Assembly (NCBI GenBank): GCA_963966185.1
Contig: CAWZYM010000138.1
Span: 323,482 to 387,481, forward strand
DNA: 64,000 bases
From: Rhabditoides inermis
Taxonomy: Eukaryota > Nematoda > Chromadorea > Rhabditida > Rhabditidae
Reading direction: 5' to 3'
Shown here: in pieces, positions 1-14,313 of the stretch
How the letters are laid out: the number at the start of each line of letters is the position of its first letter
Position numbering within the stretch: position 1 is the first letter of the stretch
Notes under the pieces: generated by a model
Told to the model about the DNA's origin: nothing
The model's database searches: none
Seen by the model: only the letters and a program-made list of their open reading frames with translations
Made by a program: the position numbers and the translations under genes

Positions 1-3000
1 TTCCACATATCATCACTACCATTTGATAGAGCATCCAAAGTACTATTTTTCAAAATAGTTCAGTCTGATTAAATCTTGACTTTTCGTGTTAGTTTCGCAT
101 TAAATTTAAAACAGTCGATTCCAGACCCAACCTGTCAAGGGAGGAGCTTCTATATATGGATATCAAGGCGCCCTTCCACATATCATCTTTACCACTTGAA
201 AGAGCATCCAAAATACTATATTTAAAAAAAAGTTCAGTCTGATTAAATCTTGACTTTTCGTGTTAGTTTCGCATTAAAACAGTCGATTCCAGACCCAACC
301 TGTCAAGGGAGGAGCTGCTATATATGGACATCAAGGCGCCCTTCCACATATCATCACTACCATTTGATAGAGCATCCAAAAGACTACATTTCAAATAGTT
401 CAGTCTGATTAAATCTTGCCTTTTCGTGTTAGTTTCGCATTAAAACAGTCGATTCCAGACCCAACCTGTCAAGGGAGGAGCTGCTATATATGGATATCAA
501 GGCGCCCTTCCACATATCATCTTTACCACTTGAAAGAGCATCCAAAATACTATATTTTAAAATAGTTCAGTCTGATTAAATCTTGACTTTTCGTGTTAGT
601 TTCGCATTAAAACAGTCGATTCCAGATCCAACCTGTCAAGGGAGGAGCTGCTATATATGGATATCAAGGCGCCCTTCCACATATCATCACTACCACTTGA
701 TAGAGCATCCAAAATACTATATTTTAAAATAGTTCAATCTGATTAAATCTTGAGTTTTCGTGTTAGTTTCGCATTAAAACAGTCGATTCTAGACCAAACC
801 TGTCAAGGGAGGAGCTGCTATATATGGATATCAAAGCGCCCTTCCACATATCATCACTACCATTTGATAGAGCATCCAAAACACTATATTTCAAAATAGT
901 TCAGTCTGATTGAATCTTAATTTTCGTGTTAGTTTCGCATTAAAACAGTCGATTCCAGACCCAACCTGTCAAGGGAGGAGCTTCTATATATGGATATCAA
1001 GGCGCCCTTCAACATATCATCACAACCATTTGATAAAGCATCTAGAATACTATATTTCAAAATAGTTCAGTCTGATTAAATTTTGACTTTTCGTGTTAGT
1101 TTCGCATTAAAACAGTCGATTCCAGACCCAACCTGTCAAGGGAGAAGCTTCTAGATATGGATATCAAGGCGCCCTTCCACATATCATCACTACCATTTGA
1201 TAGGGCATCCAAAATACTATATTTCAAAATAGTTCAGTCTGATTAAATCTTGACTTTTCGTGTTAGTTTCGCATTAAAACAGTCGATTCTAGACCAAACC
1301 TGTCAAGGGAGGAGCTGCTTTATATGGATATCAAAGCGCCCTTCCACATATCATCACTACCATTTGATAGAGCATCCAAAAGACTACATTTCAAAATAGT
1401 TCAGTCTGATTAAATCTTGACTTTTCGTGTTAGTTTCGCATTAAAACAGTCGATTCCAGATCCAACCTGTCAAGGAAGGAGCTGCTATATATGGATATCA
1501 AAGCGCCCTTCCACATTTCATCACTACCATTTGATAGAGCATTCAAAATACTATATTTCAAAATAGTTCAGTCTGATTAAATCTTGACTTTTCGTGTTAG
1601 TTTCGCATTAAAACAGTCGATTCCAGGCCCAACCTGTCAAGGGAGGAGCTTCTATATATGGATATCAAGGCGCCCTTCCACATATCATCACTACCACTTG
1701 ATAGAGCATCCAAAATACTATATTTTAAAATAGTCCAATCTGATTAAATCTTGAGTTTTCGTGTTAGTTTCGCATTAAAACAGTCGATTCTAGACCAAAC
1801 CTGTCAAGGGAGGAGCTGCTATATATGGATATCAAAGCGCCCTTCCACATATCATCACTACCATTTGATAGAGCATCCAAAACACTATATTTCAAAATAG
1901 TTCAGTCTGATTAAATCTTGACTTTTCGTGTTAGTTTCGCATTAAAACAGTCGATTCCAGACCCAACCTGTCAAGGAAGGAGCTGCTATATATGGATATC
2001 AAAGCGCCCTTCCACATATCATCACTACCATTTGATAGAGCATTCAAAATACTATATTTCAAAATAGTTCAGTCTGATTAAATCTTGACTTTTCGTGTTA
2101 GTTTCGCATTAAAACAGTCGATTCCAGGCCCAACTTGTCAAGGGAGGAGCTTCTATATATGGATATCAAGGCGCCCTTCCACATATCATCACTACCATTT
2201 GATAGAGCATCCAAAATACTATATTTCAAAATAGTTCAGTCTGATTAAATCTTGACTTTTCGTGTTAGTTTCGCATTAAAACAGTCGATTCCAGACCCAA
2301 CCTGTCAAGGGAGGAGCTTCTATATATGGATTTCAAGGCGCCCTTCCACATATCATCTTTACCACTTGAAAGAGCATCCAAAATACTATATTTTAAAATA
2401 GTTCAGTCTGATTAAATCTTGAGTTTTCGTGTTAGTTTCGCATTAAAACAGTCGATTCTAGACCAAACCTGTCAAGGGAGGAGCTGCTATATATGGATAT
2501 CAAAGCGCCCTTCCACATATCATCACTACCATTTGATAGAGCATCCAAAAGACTACATTTCAAAATAGTTCAGTCTGATTAAATCTTGACTTTTCGTGTT
2601 AGTTTCGCATTAAAACAGTCGATTCCAGACCCAACCTGTCAAGGGAGGAGCTGCTATATATGGATATCAAGGCGCCCTTCCACATATCATCTTTACCACT
2701 TGAAAGAGCATCCAAAATACTATATTTTAAAATAGTTCAGTCTGATTAAATCTTGACTTTTCGTGTTAGTTTCGCATTAAAACAGTCGATTCCAGATCCA
2801 ACCTGTCAAAGGAGGAGCTGCTATATATGGATATCAAGGCGCCCTTCCACATATCATCACTACCACTTGATAGAGCATCCAAAATACTATATTTTAAAAT
2901 AGTTCAATCTGATTAAATCTTGAGTTTTCGTGTTAGTTTCGCATTAAAACAGTCGATTCTAGACCAAACCTGTCAAGGGAGGAGCTGCTATATATGGATA

Positions 3001-4162
3001 TCAAAGCGCCCTTCCACATATCATCACTTCCATTTGATAGAGCATCCAAAACACTATATTTCAAAATAGTTCAGTCTGATTAAATCTTGACTTTTCGTGT
3101 TAGTTTCGCATTAAAACAGTCGATTCCAGACCCAACCTGTCAAGGGAGGAGCTTCTATATATGGATATCAAGGCGCCCTTCCACATATCATCACTACCAC
3201 TTGATAGAGCATCCAAAATACTATATTTTAAAATAGTCCAATCTGATTAAATCTTGAGTTTTCGTGTTAGTTTCGCATTAAAACAGTCGATTCTAGACCA
3301 AACCTGTCAAGGGAGGAGCTGCTATATATGGATATCAAAGCGCCCTTCCACATATCATCACTACCATTTGATAGAGCATCCAAAACACTATATTTCAAAA
3401 TAGTTCAGTCTGATTAAATATTGACTTTTCGTGTTAGTTTCGCATTAAAACAGTCGATTCCAGACCCAACCTGTCAAGGGAGGAGCTTCTATATATGGAT
3501 ATCAAGGCGCCCTTCAACATATCATCACTACCATTTGATAAAGCATCCAGAATACTATATTTCAAATTAGTTCAGTCTGATTAAATCTTGACTTTTCGTG
3601 TTAGTTTCGCATTAAAACAGTCGATTCCAGACCCAACCTGTCAAGGGAGAAGCTTCTAGATATGGATATCAAGGCGCCCTTCCACATATCATCACTACCA
3701 TTTGATAGGGCATCCAAAATACTATATTTCAAAATAGTTCAGTCTGATTAAATCTTGACTTTTCGTGTTAGTTTCGCATTAAAACAGTCGATTCCAGGCC
3801 CAACATGTCAAGGGAGGAGCTTCTATATATGGATATCAAGGCGCCCTTCCACATATCATCACTACCATTTGATAGAGCATCCAAAATACTATATTTCAAA
3901 ATAGTTCAGTCTGATTAAATCTTGACTTTTCGTGTTAGTTTCGCATTAAAACAGTCGATTCCAGACCCAACCTGTCAAGGGAGGAGCTTCTATATATGGA
4001 TATCAAGGCGCCCTTCCACATATCATCTTTACCAATTGAAAGAGCATCCAAAATACTATATTTTAAAATAGTTCAGTCTGATTAAATCTTGACTTTTCGT
4101 GTTAGTTTCGCATTATAACAGTCGATTCTAGACCCAACCTGTCAAGGGAGGAGCTGCTATAT
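1..4162 (+). repeat. Left flank domain: A-type monomers only
   Basis: About 25 monomers, all A-type. Many have CTATATTTCAAAATAG, GACCAAACCTG with ATATCAAAGCG, or GACATCAAGG sub-variants, the same set seen in the right flank after 54521. The first monomer has a 6-bp insertion near 104-109 (ATTAAATTTAAAACAG where neighbours have ATTAAAACAG), and the second has a lengthened A tract near 222-231. Segments recur at offsets of about 2170 bp (13 monomers, for example near 601 and 2771), 2505 bp (15 monomers, for example AGCTTCTAGATATGG at 1146 and 3651) and 1503 bp (TAGTCCAATC at 1731 and 3234), with scattered mismatches. No genes. Confidence 0.85.
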
Positions 4163-7100
4163 ATGGATAGCAATGCGCCCTTCCACATGTCATCTTTACC
4201 ACTTGGAAGAGCATCCAAAATACTATATTTTAAAATAGTTCAGTCTGATTAAATCTTGACTTTTCGTGTTAGTTTCGCATTAAAATAGTCGATTCCAGAC
4301 CCAACCTGTCAAGGGAGGAGCTGCTATATATGGATATCAAGGCGCCCTTCCACATATAATCTCTACCACTTGAAAGAGCATCCAAATTACTATATTTTAA
4401 AATAGTTCAGTCTGATTAAATCTTGACTTTTCGTGTTAGTTTCGCATTAAAACAGTCGATTCCAGACCCAACCTGTCAAGGGAGGAGCTGCTATATATGG
4501 ATAGCAATGCGCCCTTCCACATATCATCTTTACCACTTGGAAGAGCATCCAAAATACTATATTTTAAATTAGTTCAGTCTGATTAAATCTTGACTTTTCG
4601 TGTTAGTTTCGCATTAAAACAGTCGATTCCAGACCCAACCTGCAAGGGAGGAGCTTCTATATATGGATATCAAGGCGCCCTTCCACATATCATCACTACC
4701 ATTTGATAGAGCATCCAAAATACTATGTTTTAAAATAGTTCAGTCTGATTAAATCTTGACTTTTCGTGTTAGTTTCGCATTAAAACAGTCGATTCCAGAC
4801 CCAACCTGTCAAGGGAGGAGCTGCTATATATGGACATCAAGGCGCCCTTCCACATATCATCACTACCATTTGATAGAGCATCCGAAATACTATATTTCAA
4901 AATAGTTCAGTCTGATTAAATCTTGACTTTTCGTGTTAGTTTCGCATTAAAACAGTCGATTCCAGACCCAACCTGTCAAGGGAGGAGCTGCTATATATGG
5001 ATATCAAGGCGCCCTTCCACATATCATCTTTACCACTTGAAAGAGCATCCAAAATACTATATTTTAAAATAGTTCAGTCTGATTAAATCTTGACTTTTCG
5101 TGTTAGTTTCGCCTTAAAACAGTCGATTCCAGATCCAACCTGTCAAGGGAGGAGCTTCTATATATGGATATCAAGGCGCCCTTCCACATATCATCACTAC
5201 CATTTGATAGAGCATCCAAAATACTATATTTCAAAATAGTTCAGTCTGATTAAATCTTGACTTTTCGTGTTAGTTTCGCATTAAAACAGTCGATGCCAGA
5301 CCCAACCTGTCAAGGGAGAAGCTGCTATATATGGATAGCAATGCGCCCTTCCACATATCATCTTTACCACTTGAAAGAGCATCCAAAATACTATATTTTA
5401 AAATAGTTCAGTCTGATTAAATCTTGACTTTTCGGGTTAGTTTCGCATTAAAACAGTCGATTCCAGACCCGACCTGTCAAGGGAGGAGCTTCTATATATG
5501 GATATCAAGGCGCCCTTCCACATATCATCACTACCATTTGACAGAGCATCCAAAATACTATATTTCAAAATAGTTCAGTCTGATTAAATCTTGACTTTTC
5601 GTGTTAGTTTCGCATTAAAACAGTCGATGCCAGACCCAACCTGTCAAGGGAGAAGCTGCTATATATGGATAGCAATGCGCCCTTCCACATATCATCTTTA
5701 CCACTTGAAAGAGCATCCAAAATACTATATTTTAAATAGTTCAGTCTGATTAAATCTTGACTTTTCGTGTTAGTTTCGCATTAAAACAGTCGATTCCAGA
5801 CCCAACCTGTCAAGGGAGGAGCTGCTATATATGGATATCAAGGCGCCCTTCCACATATCATCTTTACCACTTGATAGAGCATCCAAAATACTATTTTTTA
5901 AAATAGTTCAGTCTGATTAAATCTTGACTTTTTGTGTTAGTTTCGCATTAAAACAGTCGATTCCAGACCCAACCTGTCAAGGGAGGAGCTGCTATATATG
6001 GACATCAAGGCGCCCTTCCACATATCATCACTACCATTTGATAGAGCATCCAAAATACTATGTTTCAAAAAAGTTCAGTCTGATTAAATCTTGACTTTTC
6101 GTGTTAGTTTCGCATTAAAACAGTCGATTCCAGACCCAACCTGTCAAGGGAGGAGCTGCTATATATGGATATCAAGGCGCCCTTCCACATATCATCTTCA
6201 CCACTTGAAAGAGCATCCAAATTACTATATTTTAAAATAGTTCAGTCTGATTAAATATTGACTTTTCGTGTTAGTTTCGCATTAAAACAGTCGATTTCAG
6301 ACCCAACCTGTCAAGGGAGGAGCTGCTATATATGGATATCAAGGCGCCCTTCCACATATCATCTTTACCACTTGAAAGAGAATCCAAAATACTACATTTT
6401 AAAATAGTTCAGTCTGATTAAATCTTGACTTTTCGTGTTAGTTTTGCATTAAAACAGTCGATTCTAGACCCAACCTGTCAAGGGAGGAGCTGCTATATAT
6501 GGATAGCAATGCGCCCTTCCACATATAATCTTTACCACTTGAAAGAGCATCCAAAATACTATATTTTAAAATAGTTCAGTCTGATTAAATCTTGACTTTT
6601 CGGGTTAGTTTCGCATTAAAACAGTCGATTCCAGACCCGACCTGTCAAGGGAGGAGCTTCTATATATGGATATCAAGGCGCCCTTCCACATATCATCACT
6701 ACCATTTGATAGAGCATCCAAAATACTATATTTTAAAATAGTTCAGTCTGATTAAATCTTGACTTTTCGTGTTAGTTTCGCATTAAAACAGTCGATTCCA
6801 GACCCAACCTGTCAAGGGAGGAGCTGCTATATATGGATATCAAGGCGCCCTTCCACATATCATCTTCACCACTTGAAAGAGCATCCAAAATACTAATTTT
6901 TAAAATAGTTCAGTCTGATTAAATCTTGAGTTTTCGTGTTAGTTTCGCATTAAAACAGTCGATTCTCGACCCAACCTGTCAAGGGAGGAGCTGCTATATA
7001 TGGATAGCAATGCGCCCTTCCACATATCATCTTTACCACTTGAAAGAGCATCCAAAGTACTAAATTTAAAAAAAAGTTCAGTCTGATTAAATCTTGACTT

Positions 7101-10100
7101 TTCGTGTTAGTATCGCATTAAAACAGTCGATTCCAGACCCAACCTGTCAAGGGAGGAGCTGCTATATATGGATATCAAGGCGCCCTTCCACATATCATCA
7201 CTACCATTTGACAGAGCATCCAAAATACTATATTTTAAAATAGTTCAGTCTGATTAAATCTTGACTTTTCGTGTTAGTTTCGCATTAAAACAGTCGATTC
7301 CAGACCCAACCTGTCAAGGGAGGAGCTGCTTCATATGGATATCAAGGCGCCCTTCCACATATCATCTTTACCACTTGAAAGAGCATCCAAAATACTATAT
7401 TTTAAAATAGTTCAGTCTGATTAAATCTTGACTTTTCGTGTTAGTTTCGCATTAAAACAGTCGATTCTAGACCCAACCTGTCAATGGAGGAGCTGCTATA
7501 TATGAATAGCAATGCGCCCTTCCACATATCATCTTTACCACTTGAAAGAGCATCCAAAATACTATATTTTAAAATAGTTCAGTCTGATTAAATCTTGACT
7601 TTTCGTATTAGTTTCGCATTAAAACAGTCGATTCCAGACCCAACCTGTCAAGGGAGGAGCTGCTTCATATGGATATCAAGGCGCCCTTCCACATATCATC
7701 TTTACCACTTGAAAGAGCATCCAAAATACTATATTTTAAAATAGTTCAGTCTGATTAAATCTTGACTTTTCGTGTTAGTTTCGCATTAAAACAGTCGATT
7801 CTAGACCCAACCTGTCAAGGGAGGAGCTGCTATATATGGATAGCAATGCGCTCTTCCACATATCATCACTACCATTTGATAGAGCATTCAAAATACTACA
7901 TTTTAAAATAGTTTAGTCTGATTAAATCTTGACTTTTCGTGTTAGTTTCGCATTAAAACAGTCGATTCCAGACCCAACCTGTCAAGGGAGGAGCTGCTAT
8001 ATATGGATATCAAGGCGCCCTTCCACATATCATTACTACCATTTGATAGAGCATCCGAAATACTATATTTTAAAATAGTTCAGTCTGATTAAATCTTGAC
8101 TTTTCGTGTTAGTTTCGCATTAAAACAGTCGATTCCAGACCCAACCTGTCAAGGGAGGAGCTGCTTCATATGGATATCAAGGCGCCCTTCCACATATCAT
8201 CTTTACCACTTGAAAGAGCATCCAAAATACTATATTTTAAAATAGTTCAGTCTGATTAAATCTTGACTTTTCGTGTTAGTTTCGCATTAAAACAGTCGAT
8301 TCCAGACCCAACCTGTCAAGGGAGGAGCTGCTTCATATGGATATCAAGGCGCCCTTCCACATATCATCTTTACCACTTGAAAGAGCATCCAAAATACTGT
8401 TTTTTTGAATAGTTCAGTCTGATTAAATCTTGACTTTTCGTGTTAGTTTCGCATTAAAACAGTCGATTCCAGACCCAACCTGTCAAGGGAGGAGCTGCTT
8501 CATATGGATATCAAAGCGCCCTTCCACATATCATCTTTACCACTTGAAAGAGCATCCAAAATACTATATTTTAAAAAAGTTCAGTCTGATTAAATCTTGA
8601 CTTTTCGTGTTAGTTTCGCATTAAAACAGTCGATTCCAGACCCAACCTGTCAAGGGAGGAGCTGCTATATATGGATAGCAATGCGCCCTTCCACATATCA
8701 TCTTTACCACTTGAAAGAGCATCCAAAATACTATATTTTAAAGTAGTTCAGTCTGATTAAATCTTGACTTTTCGTGTTAGTTTCGCATTAAAACAGTCGA
8801 TTCTAGACCCAACCTGTCAAGGGAGGAGCTGCTATATATGGATAGCAATGCGCCCTTCCACATATCATCTTTACCACTTGAAAGAGCATCCAAAATACTA
8901 TATTTTAAAATAGTTCAGTCTGATTAAATCTTGACTTTTCGTGTTAGTTTCGCATTAAAACAGTCGATTCCAGACCCAACCTGTCAAGGGAGGAGCTGCT
9001 TCATATGGATATCAAGGCGCCCTTCCACATATCATCTTTACCACTTGAAAGAGCATCCAAAATACTATATTTTAAAATAGTTCAGTCTGATTAAATCTTG
9101 ACTTTTCGTGTTAGTTTCGCATTAAAACAGTCGATTCTAGACCCAACCTGTCAAGGGAGGAGCTGCTATATATGGATAGCAATGCGCCCTTCCACATATC
9201 ATCACTACCATTTGATAGAGCATCCAAAATACTATATTTTAAAATAGTTTAGTCTGATTAAATCTTGACTTTTCGTGTTAGTTTCGCATTAAAACAGTCG
9301 ATTCCAGACCCAACCTGTCAAGGGAGGAGCTGCTATATATGGATATCAAGGCGCCCTTCCACATATCATCTTCACCACTTGAAAGAGCATCCAAAATACT
9401 AATTTTTAAAATAGTTCAGTCTGATTAAATCTTGAGTTTTCGTGTTAGTTTCGCATTAAAACAGTCGATTCTCGACCCAACCTGTCAAGGGAGGAGCTGC
9501 TATATATGGATAGCAATGCGCCCTTCCACATATCATCTTTACCACTTGAAAGAGCATCCAAAGTACTACATTTAAAAAAAGTTCAGTCTGATTAAATCTT
9601 GACTTTTCGTGTTAGTATCGCATTAAAACAGTCGATTCCAGACCCAACCTGTCAAGGGAGGAGCTGCTATATATGGATATCAAGGCGCCCTTCCACATAT
9701 CATCTTCACCACTTGAAAGAGCATCCAAAATACTATATTTTGAAATAGTTCAATCTGATTTAATCTTGAGTTTTCGTGTTAGTTTCGCATTAAAACAGTC
9801 GATTCCAGACCCAACCTGTCAAGGGAGGAGCTGCTATAATGGATATCAAGGCGCCCTTCCACATATCATCACTACCATTTGATAGAGCATCCAAAATACT
9901 ATATTTTAAAATAGTTCAGTCTGATTAAATCTTGACTTTTCGTGTTAGTTTCGCATTGAAACAGTCGATTCCAGACCCAACCTGTCAAGGGAGGAGCTGC
10001 TTCATATGGATATCAAGGCGCCCTTCCACATATCATCTTTACCACTTGAAAGAGCATCCAAAATACTATATTTTAAAATAGTTCAGTCTGATTAAATCTT

Positions 10101-13100
10101 GACTTTTCGTGTTAGTTTCGCATTAAAACAGTCGATTCTAGACCCAACCTGTCAAGGGAGGAGCTGCTATATATGGATAGCAATGCGCCCTTCCACATAT
10201 CATCTTTACCACTTGAAAGAGCATCCAAAATACTATATTTTAAAATAGTTCAGTCTGATTAAATCTTGACTTTTCGTGTTAGTTTCGCATTAAAACAGTC
10301 GATTCTAGACCCAACCTGTCAAGGGAGGAGCTGCTATATATGGATAGCAATGCGCCCTTCCACATATCATCTTCACCACTTGAAAGAGCATCCAAAATAC
10401 TATATTTAAAAAAAGTTCAGTCTGATTAAATCTTGACTTTTCGTGTTAGTATCGCATTAAAACAGTCGATTCCAGACCCAACCTGTCAAGGGAGGAGCTG
10501 CTATATATGGATAGCAATGCGCCCTTCCACATATCATCTTCACCACTTGATAGAGCATTCAAAATACTATATTTTGAAATAGTTCAGTCTGATTAAATCT
10601 TGACTTTTCGTGTTAGTTTCGCATTAAAACAGTCGATTCCAGACCCAACCTGTCAAGGGAGGAGCTGCTTCATATGGATATCAAGGCGCCCTTCCACATA
10701 TCATCTTTACCACTTGAAAGAGCATCCAAAATACTATATTTTAAAATAGTTCAGTCTGATTAAATCTTGACTTTTCGTGTTAGTTTCGCATTAAAACAGT
10801 CGATTCTAGACCCAACCTGTCAAGGGAGGAGCTGCTATATATGGATAGCAATGCGCCCTTCCACATATCATCTTTACCACTTGAAAGAGCATTCAAAATA
10901 CTATATTTTAAAATAGTTCAGTCTCATTAAATCTTGACTTTTCGTGTTAGTTTCGCATTAAAACAGTCGATTCCAGACCCAACCTGTCAAGGAAGGAGCT
11001 TCTATATATGGATATCAAGGCGCCCTTCCACATATCATCACTACCATTTAATAGAGCATCCAAAATACTATATTTTAAAATAGTTCAGTCTGATTAAATC
11101 TTGACTTTTCGTGTTAGTTTCGCATTAAAACAGTCGATTCCAGACCCAACCTGTCAAGGGAGGAGCTGCTTCATATGGATATCAAGGCGCCCTTCCACAT
11201 ATCATCTTTACCACTTGAAAGAGCATCCAAAATACTATATTTTAAAATAGTTCAGTCTGATTAAATCTTGACTTTTCGTGTTAGTTTCGCATTAAAACAG
11301 TCGATTCTAGACCCAACCTGTCAAGGGAGGAGCTGCTATATATGGATAGCAATGCGCATTTCCACATATCATCTTTACCACTTGAAAGAGCATCCAAAAT
11401 ACTATATTTTAAAATAGTTCAGTCTGATTAAATCTTGACTTTTCGTGTTAGTTTCGCATTAAAACAGTCGATTCCAGACCCAACCTGTCAAGGGAGGAGC
11501 TGCTTCATATGGATATCAAGGCGCCCTTCCACATATCATCTTTACCACTTGAAATAGCATCCAAAATACTATTTTTTAAAATAGTTCAGTCTGATTAAAT
11601 CTTGACTTTTCGTGTTAGTTTCGCATTAAAACAGTCGATTCCAGACCCAACCTGTCAAGGGAGGAGCTGCTATATATGGATATCAAGGCGCCCTTCCACA
11701 TATTATTTTTACCACTTGAAAGAGCATCCAAAATAATAATTTTTAAAATAGTTCAGTCTGATTAAATCTTGAGTTTTCGTGTTAGTTTCGCATTAAAACA
11801 GTCGATTGTAGACCCAACCTGTCAAGGGAGGAGCTGCTATATATGGATAGCAATGCGCCCTTCCACATATCTTTCTTACCACTTGAAAGAGCATCCAAAA
11901 TACTATATTTTAAAATAGTTCAGTCTGATTAAATCTTGACTTTTCGTGTTAGTTTCGCATTAAAACAGTCAATTCCAGACCCAACCTGTCAAGGGAGGAG
12001 CTTCTATATATGGATATCAAGGCGCCCTTCCACATATCATCACTACCATTTGATAGAGCATCCAAAATACTATATTTCAAAATAGTTCAGTCTGATTAAA
12101 TCTTGACTTTTCGTGTTAGTTTCGCATTAAAACAGTCGATTCCAGACCCAACCTGTCAAGGGAGGAGCTGCTATATATGGATATCAAGGCGCCCTTCCAC
12201 ATATCATCTTTACCACTTGAAAGAGCATCCAAAATACTATATTTTAAAATAGTTCAGTCTGATTAAATCTTGACTTTTCGTGTTAGTTTCGCATTAAAAC
12301 AGTCGATTCTAGACCCAACCTGTCAAGGGAGGAGCTGCTATATATGGATAGCAATGCGCCCTTCCACATAAAATCTTTACCACTTGAAAGAGCATCCAAA
12401 ATACTATATTTTAAAATAGTTCAGTCTGACTAAATCTTGACTTTTCGGGTTAGTTTCGCATTAAAACAGTCGATTCCAGACCCGACCTGTCAAGGGAGGA
12501 GCTTCTATATATGGATATCAAGGCGCCCTTCCACATATCATCACTACCATTTGATAGAACATCCAAATTACTATATTTTAAAATAGTTCAGTCTGATTAA
12601 ATCTTGACTTTTCGTGTTAGTTTCGCATTAAAACAGTCGATTCCAGACCCAACCTGTCAAGGGAGGAGCTGCTATATATGGATATCAAGGCGCCCTTCCA
12701 CATATCATCTTTACCACTTGAAAGAGCATCCAAAATACTAATTTTTAAAATAGTTCAGTCTGATTAAATCTTGAGTTTTCGTGTTAGTTTCGCATTAAAA
12801 CAGTCGATTCTAGACCCAACCTGTCAAGGGAGGAGCTGCTATATATGGATAGCAATGCGCCCTTCCACATATCATCTTTACCACTTGAAAGAGCATCCAA
12901 AATACTATATTTAAAAAAAGTTCAGTCTGATTAAATCTTGACTTTTCGTGTTAGTATTGCATTAAAACAGTCGATTCCAGACCCAACCTGTCAAGGGAGG
13001 AGCTGCTATATATGGATATCAAGGCGCCCTTCCACATATCATCACTACCATTTGATAGAGCATCCAAAATACTAAATTTTAAAATAGTTCAGTCTGATTA

Positions 13101-13480
13101 AATCTTGAGTTTTCGTGTTAGTTTCGCATCAAAACAGTCGATTCCAGACCCAACCTGTCAAGGGAGGAGCTGCTATATATGGATATCAAGGCGCCCTTCC
13201 ACATATCATCTTCACCACTTGAAAGAGCATCCAAAATACTAATTTTTAAAATAGTTCTGTCTGATTAAATCTTAAGTTTTCGTGTTAGTTTCGCAATAAA
13301 ACAGTCGATTCTAGACCCAACCTGTCTAGGGAGGAGCTGCTATATATGGATAGCAATGCGCCCTTCCACATATTCATCTTTACCACTTGAAAGAGCATCC
13401 AAAATACTATATTTAAAAAAAGTTCAGTCTGATTAAATCTTGACTTTTCGTGTTAGTATTGCATTAAAACAGTCGATTCC
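4163..13480 (+). repeat. Left transition domain: mixed A and B monomers
   Basis: The first B-type monomer starts at 4163 and from there A and B monomers are interspersed, in places alternating. The GCTTCATATGG junction variant first appears near 7330 and becomes common after it. Long perfect duplications are not obvious here, but shorter ones are: a segment of about 446 bp near 6745-7190 recurs at 9251-9696 (offset 2506 bp, 15 monomers), sharing GATTCTCGACCC and TAGTATCGCATT with a few differences. The GATTGTAG variant first appears at about 11805. No genes or unique sequence. Confidence 0.8.
13110..13480 (+). repeat. 1838-bp-offset repeat, copy 1
   Basis: This segment shares rare markers with the sequence 1838 bp (11 monomers plus 1 bp) to the right: CGCATCAAAACAG (c at 13130), AGTTCTGTCTG, ATCTTAAGTTTTCG and the extra base in CATATTCATCTTTACC (near 13373). 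Four rare changes in the same order show copying of the block rather than recurrent mutation. Confidence 0.75.
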
Positions 13481-13680
13481 AGACCCAACCTGTCAAGGGA
13501 GGAGCTGCTATATATGATTAGCAATGCGCCCTTCCACATATCATCTTTACCACTTGAAAGAGCATCCAAAATACTATATTTTAAAATAGTTCAGTCTGAT
13601 TAAATCTTGACTTTTCGTGTTAGTTTCGCATTGAAACAGTCGATTCCAGACCCAACCTGTCAAGGGAGGAGCTGCTTCAT

Positions 13681-13847
13681 ATGGATAGCAATGCGCCCTT
13701 CCACATATCATCTTTACCACTTGAAAGAGCATCCAAAATACTATATTTTAAAATAGTTCAGTCTGATTAAATCTTGACTTTTCGTGTTAGTTTCGCATTA
13801 AAACAGTCGATTCCAGACCCAACCTGTCAAGGGAGGAGCTGCTATAT
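13681..13847 (+). repeat. Reference B-type monomer (167 bp)
   Basis: A clean example of the B class. It starts ATGGATAGCAATGCGCCC, which differs from A-type at positions 8 (G for T) and 12 (T for G) and so loses both the GATATC and GGCGCC hexamers. It has CATCTTTACCACTTGAAAG where A-type usually has the ACT...TTTGATAG form. The junction before it reads GCTTCATATGG, giving a CATATG (NdeI-type) site that marks one B lineage. B-type monomers occur only between 4163 and about 54090, so they mark the inner part of the array. Confidence 0.95.
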
Positions 13848-14259
13848 ATGGATAGCAATGCGCCCTTCCACATATCATCTTTACCACTTGAAAGAACATC
13901 CAAAATACTATATTTTGAAGTAGTTCAGTCTGATTAAATCTTGACTTTTCGTGTTAGTTTCGCATTAAAACAGTCGATTCTAGACCCAACCTGTCAAGGG
14001 AGGAGCTGCTATATATGGATAGCAATGCGCCCTTCCACATATCATCTTTACCACTTGAAAGAGCATCCAAAATACTATATTTTAGAATAGTTCAGTCTGA
14101 TTTAATCTTGACTTTTCGTGTTAGTTTCGCATTAAAACAGTCGATTCCAGACCCAACCTGTCAAGGGAGGAGCTTCTATATATGGATATCAAGGCGCCCT
14201 TCCACATATCATCACTACCATTTGATAGAGCATCCAAAATACTATATTTTAAAATAGTT

Positions 14260-14313
14260 CAGTCTGATTAAATCTTGACTTTTCGTGTTAGTTTCGCATT
14301 AAAACAGTCGATT
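14260..14313 (+). other. Internal direct repeat in the conserved half-monomer
   Basis: CAGTCTGATT (monomer positions 79-88) and CAGTCGATT (124-132) form an imperfect direct repeat 45 bp apart within one monomer. GTCTG (81-85) and CAGAC (134-138) also form short inverted arms around the conserved segment. This could be a trace of an ancestral shorter repeat or a protein-binding arrangement; the sequence alone does not decide. Confidence 0.35.
14281..14297 (+). other. Conserved TTCG direct repeat, weakly CENP-B-box-like (reference monomer)
   Basis: Monomer positions 100-116 read TTTCGTGTTAGTTTCGC: two TTCG words 11 bp apart in the most conserved part of the repeat. The established mammalian CENP-B core is NTTCGNNNNANNCGGGN. 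This site matches the TTCG, the A and the last G of the nine fixed bases, but has TTC where the motif has CGG, so 6 of 9 agree. That is not enough to claim a CENP-B box. Almost every monomer keeps it; GTTACTTTCG is the main variant. Confidence 0.2.
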
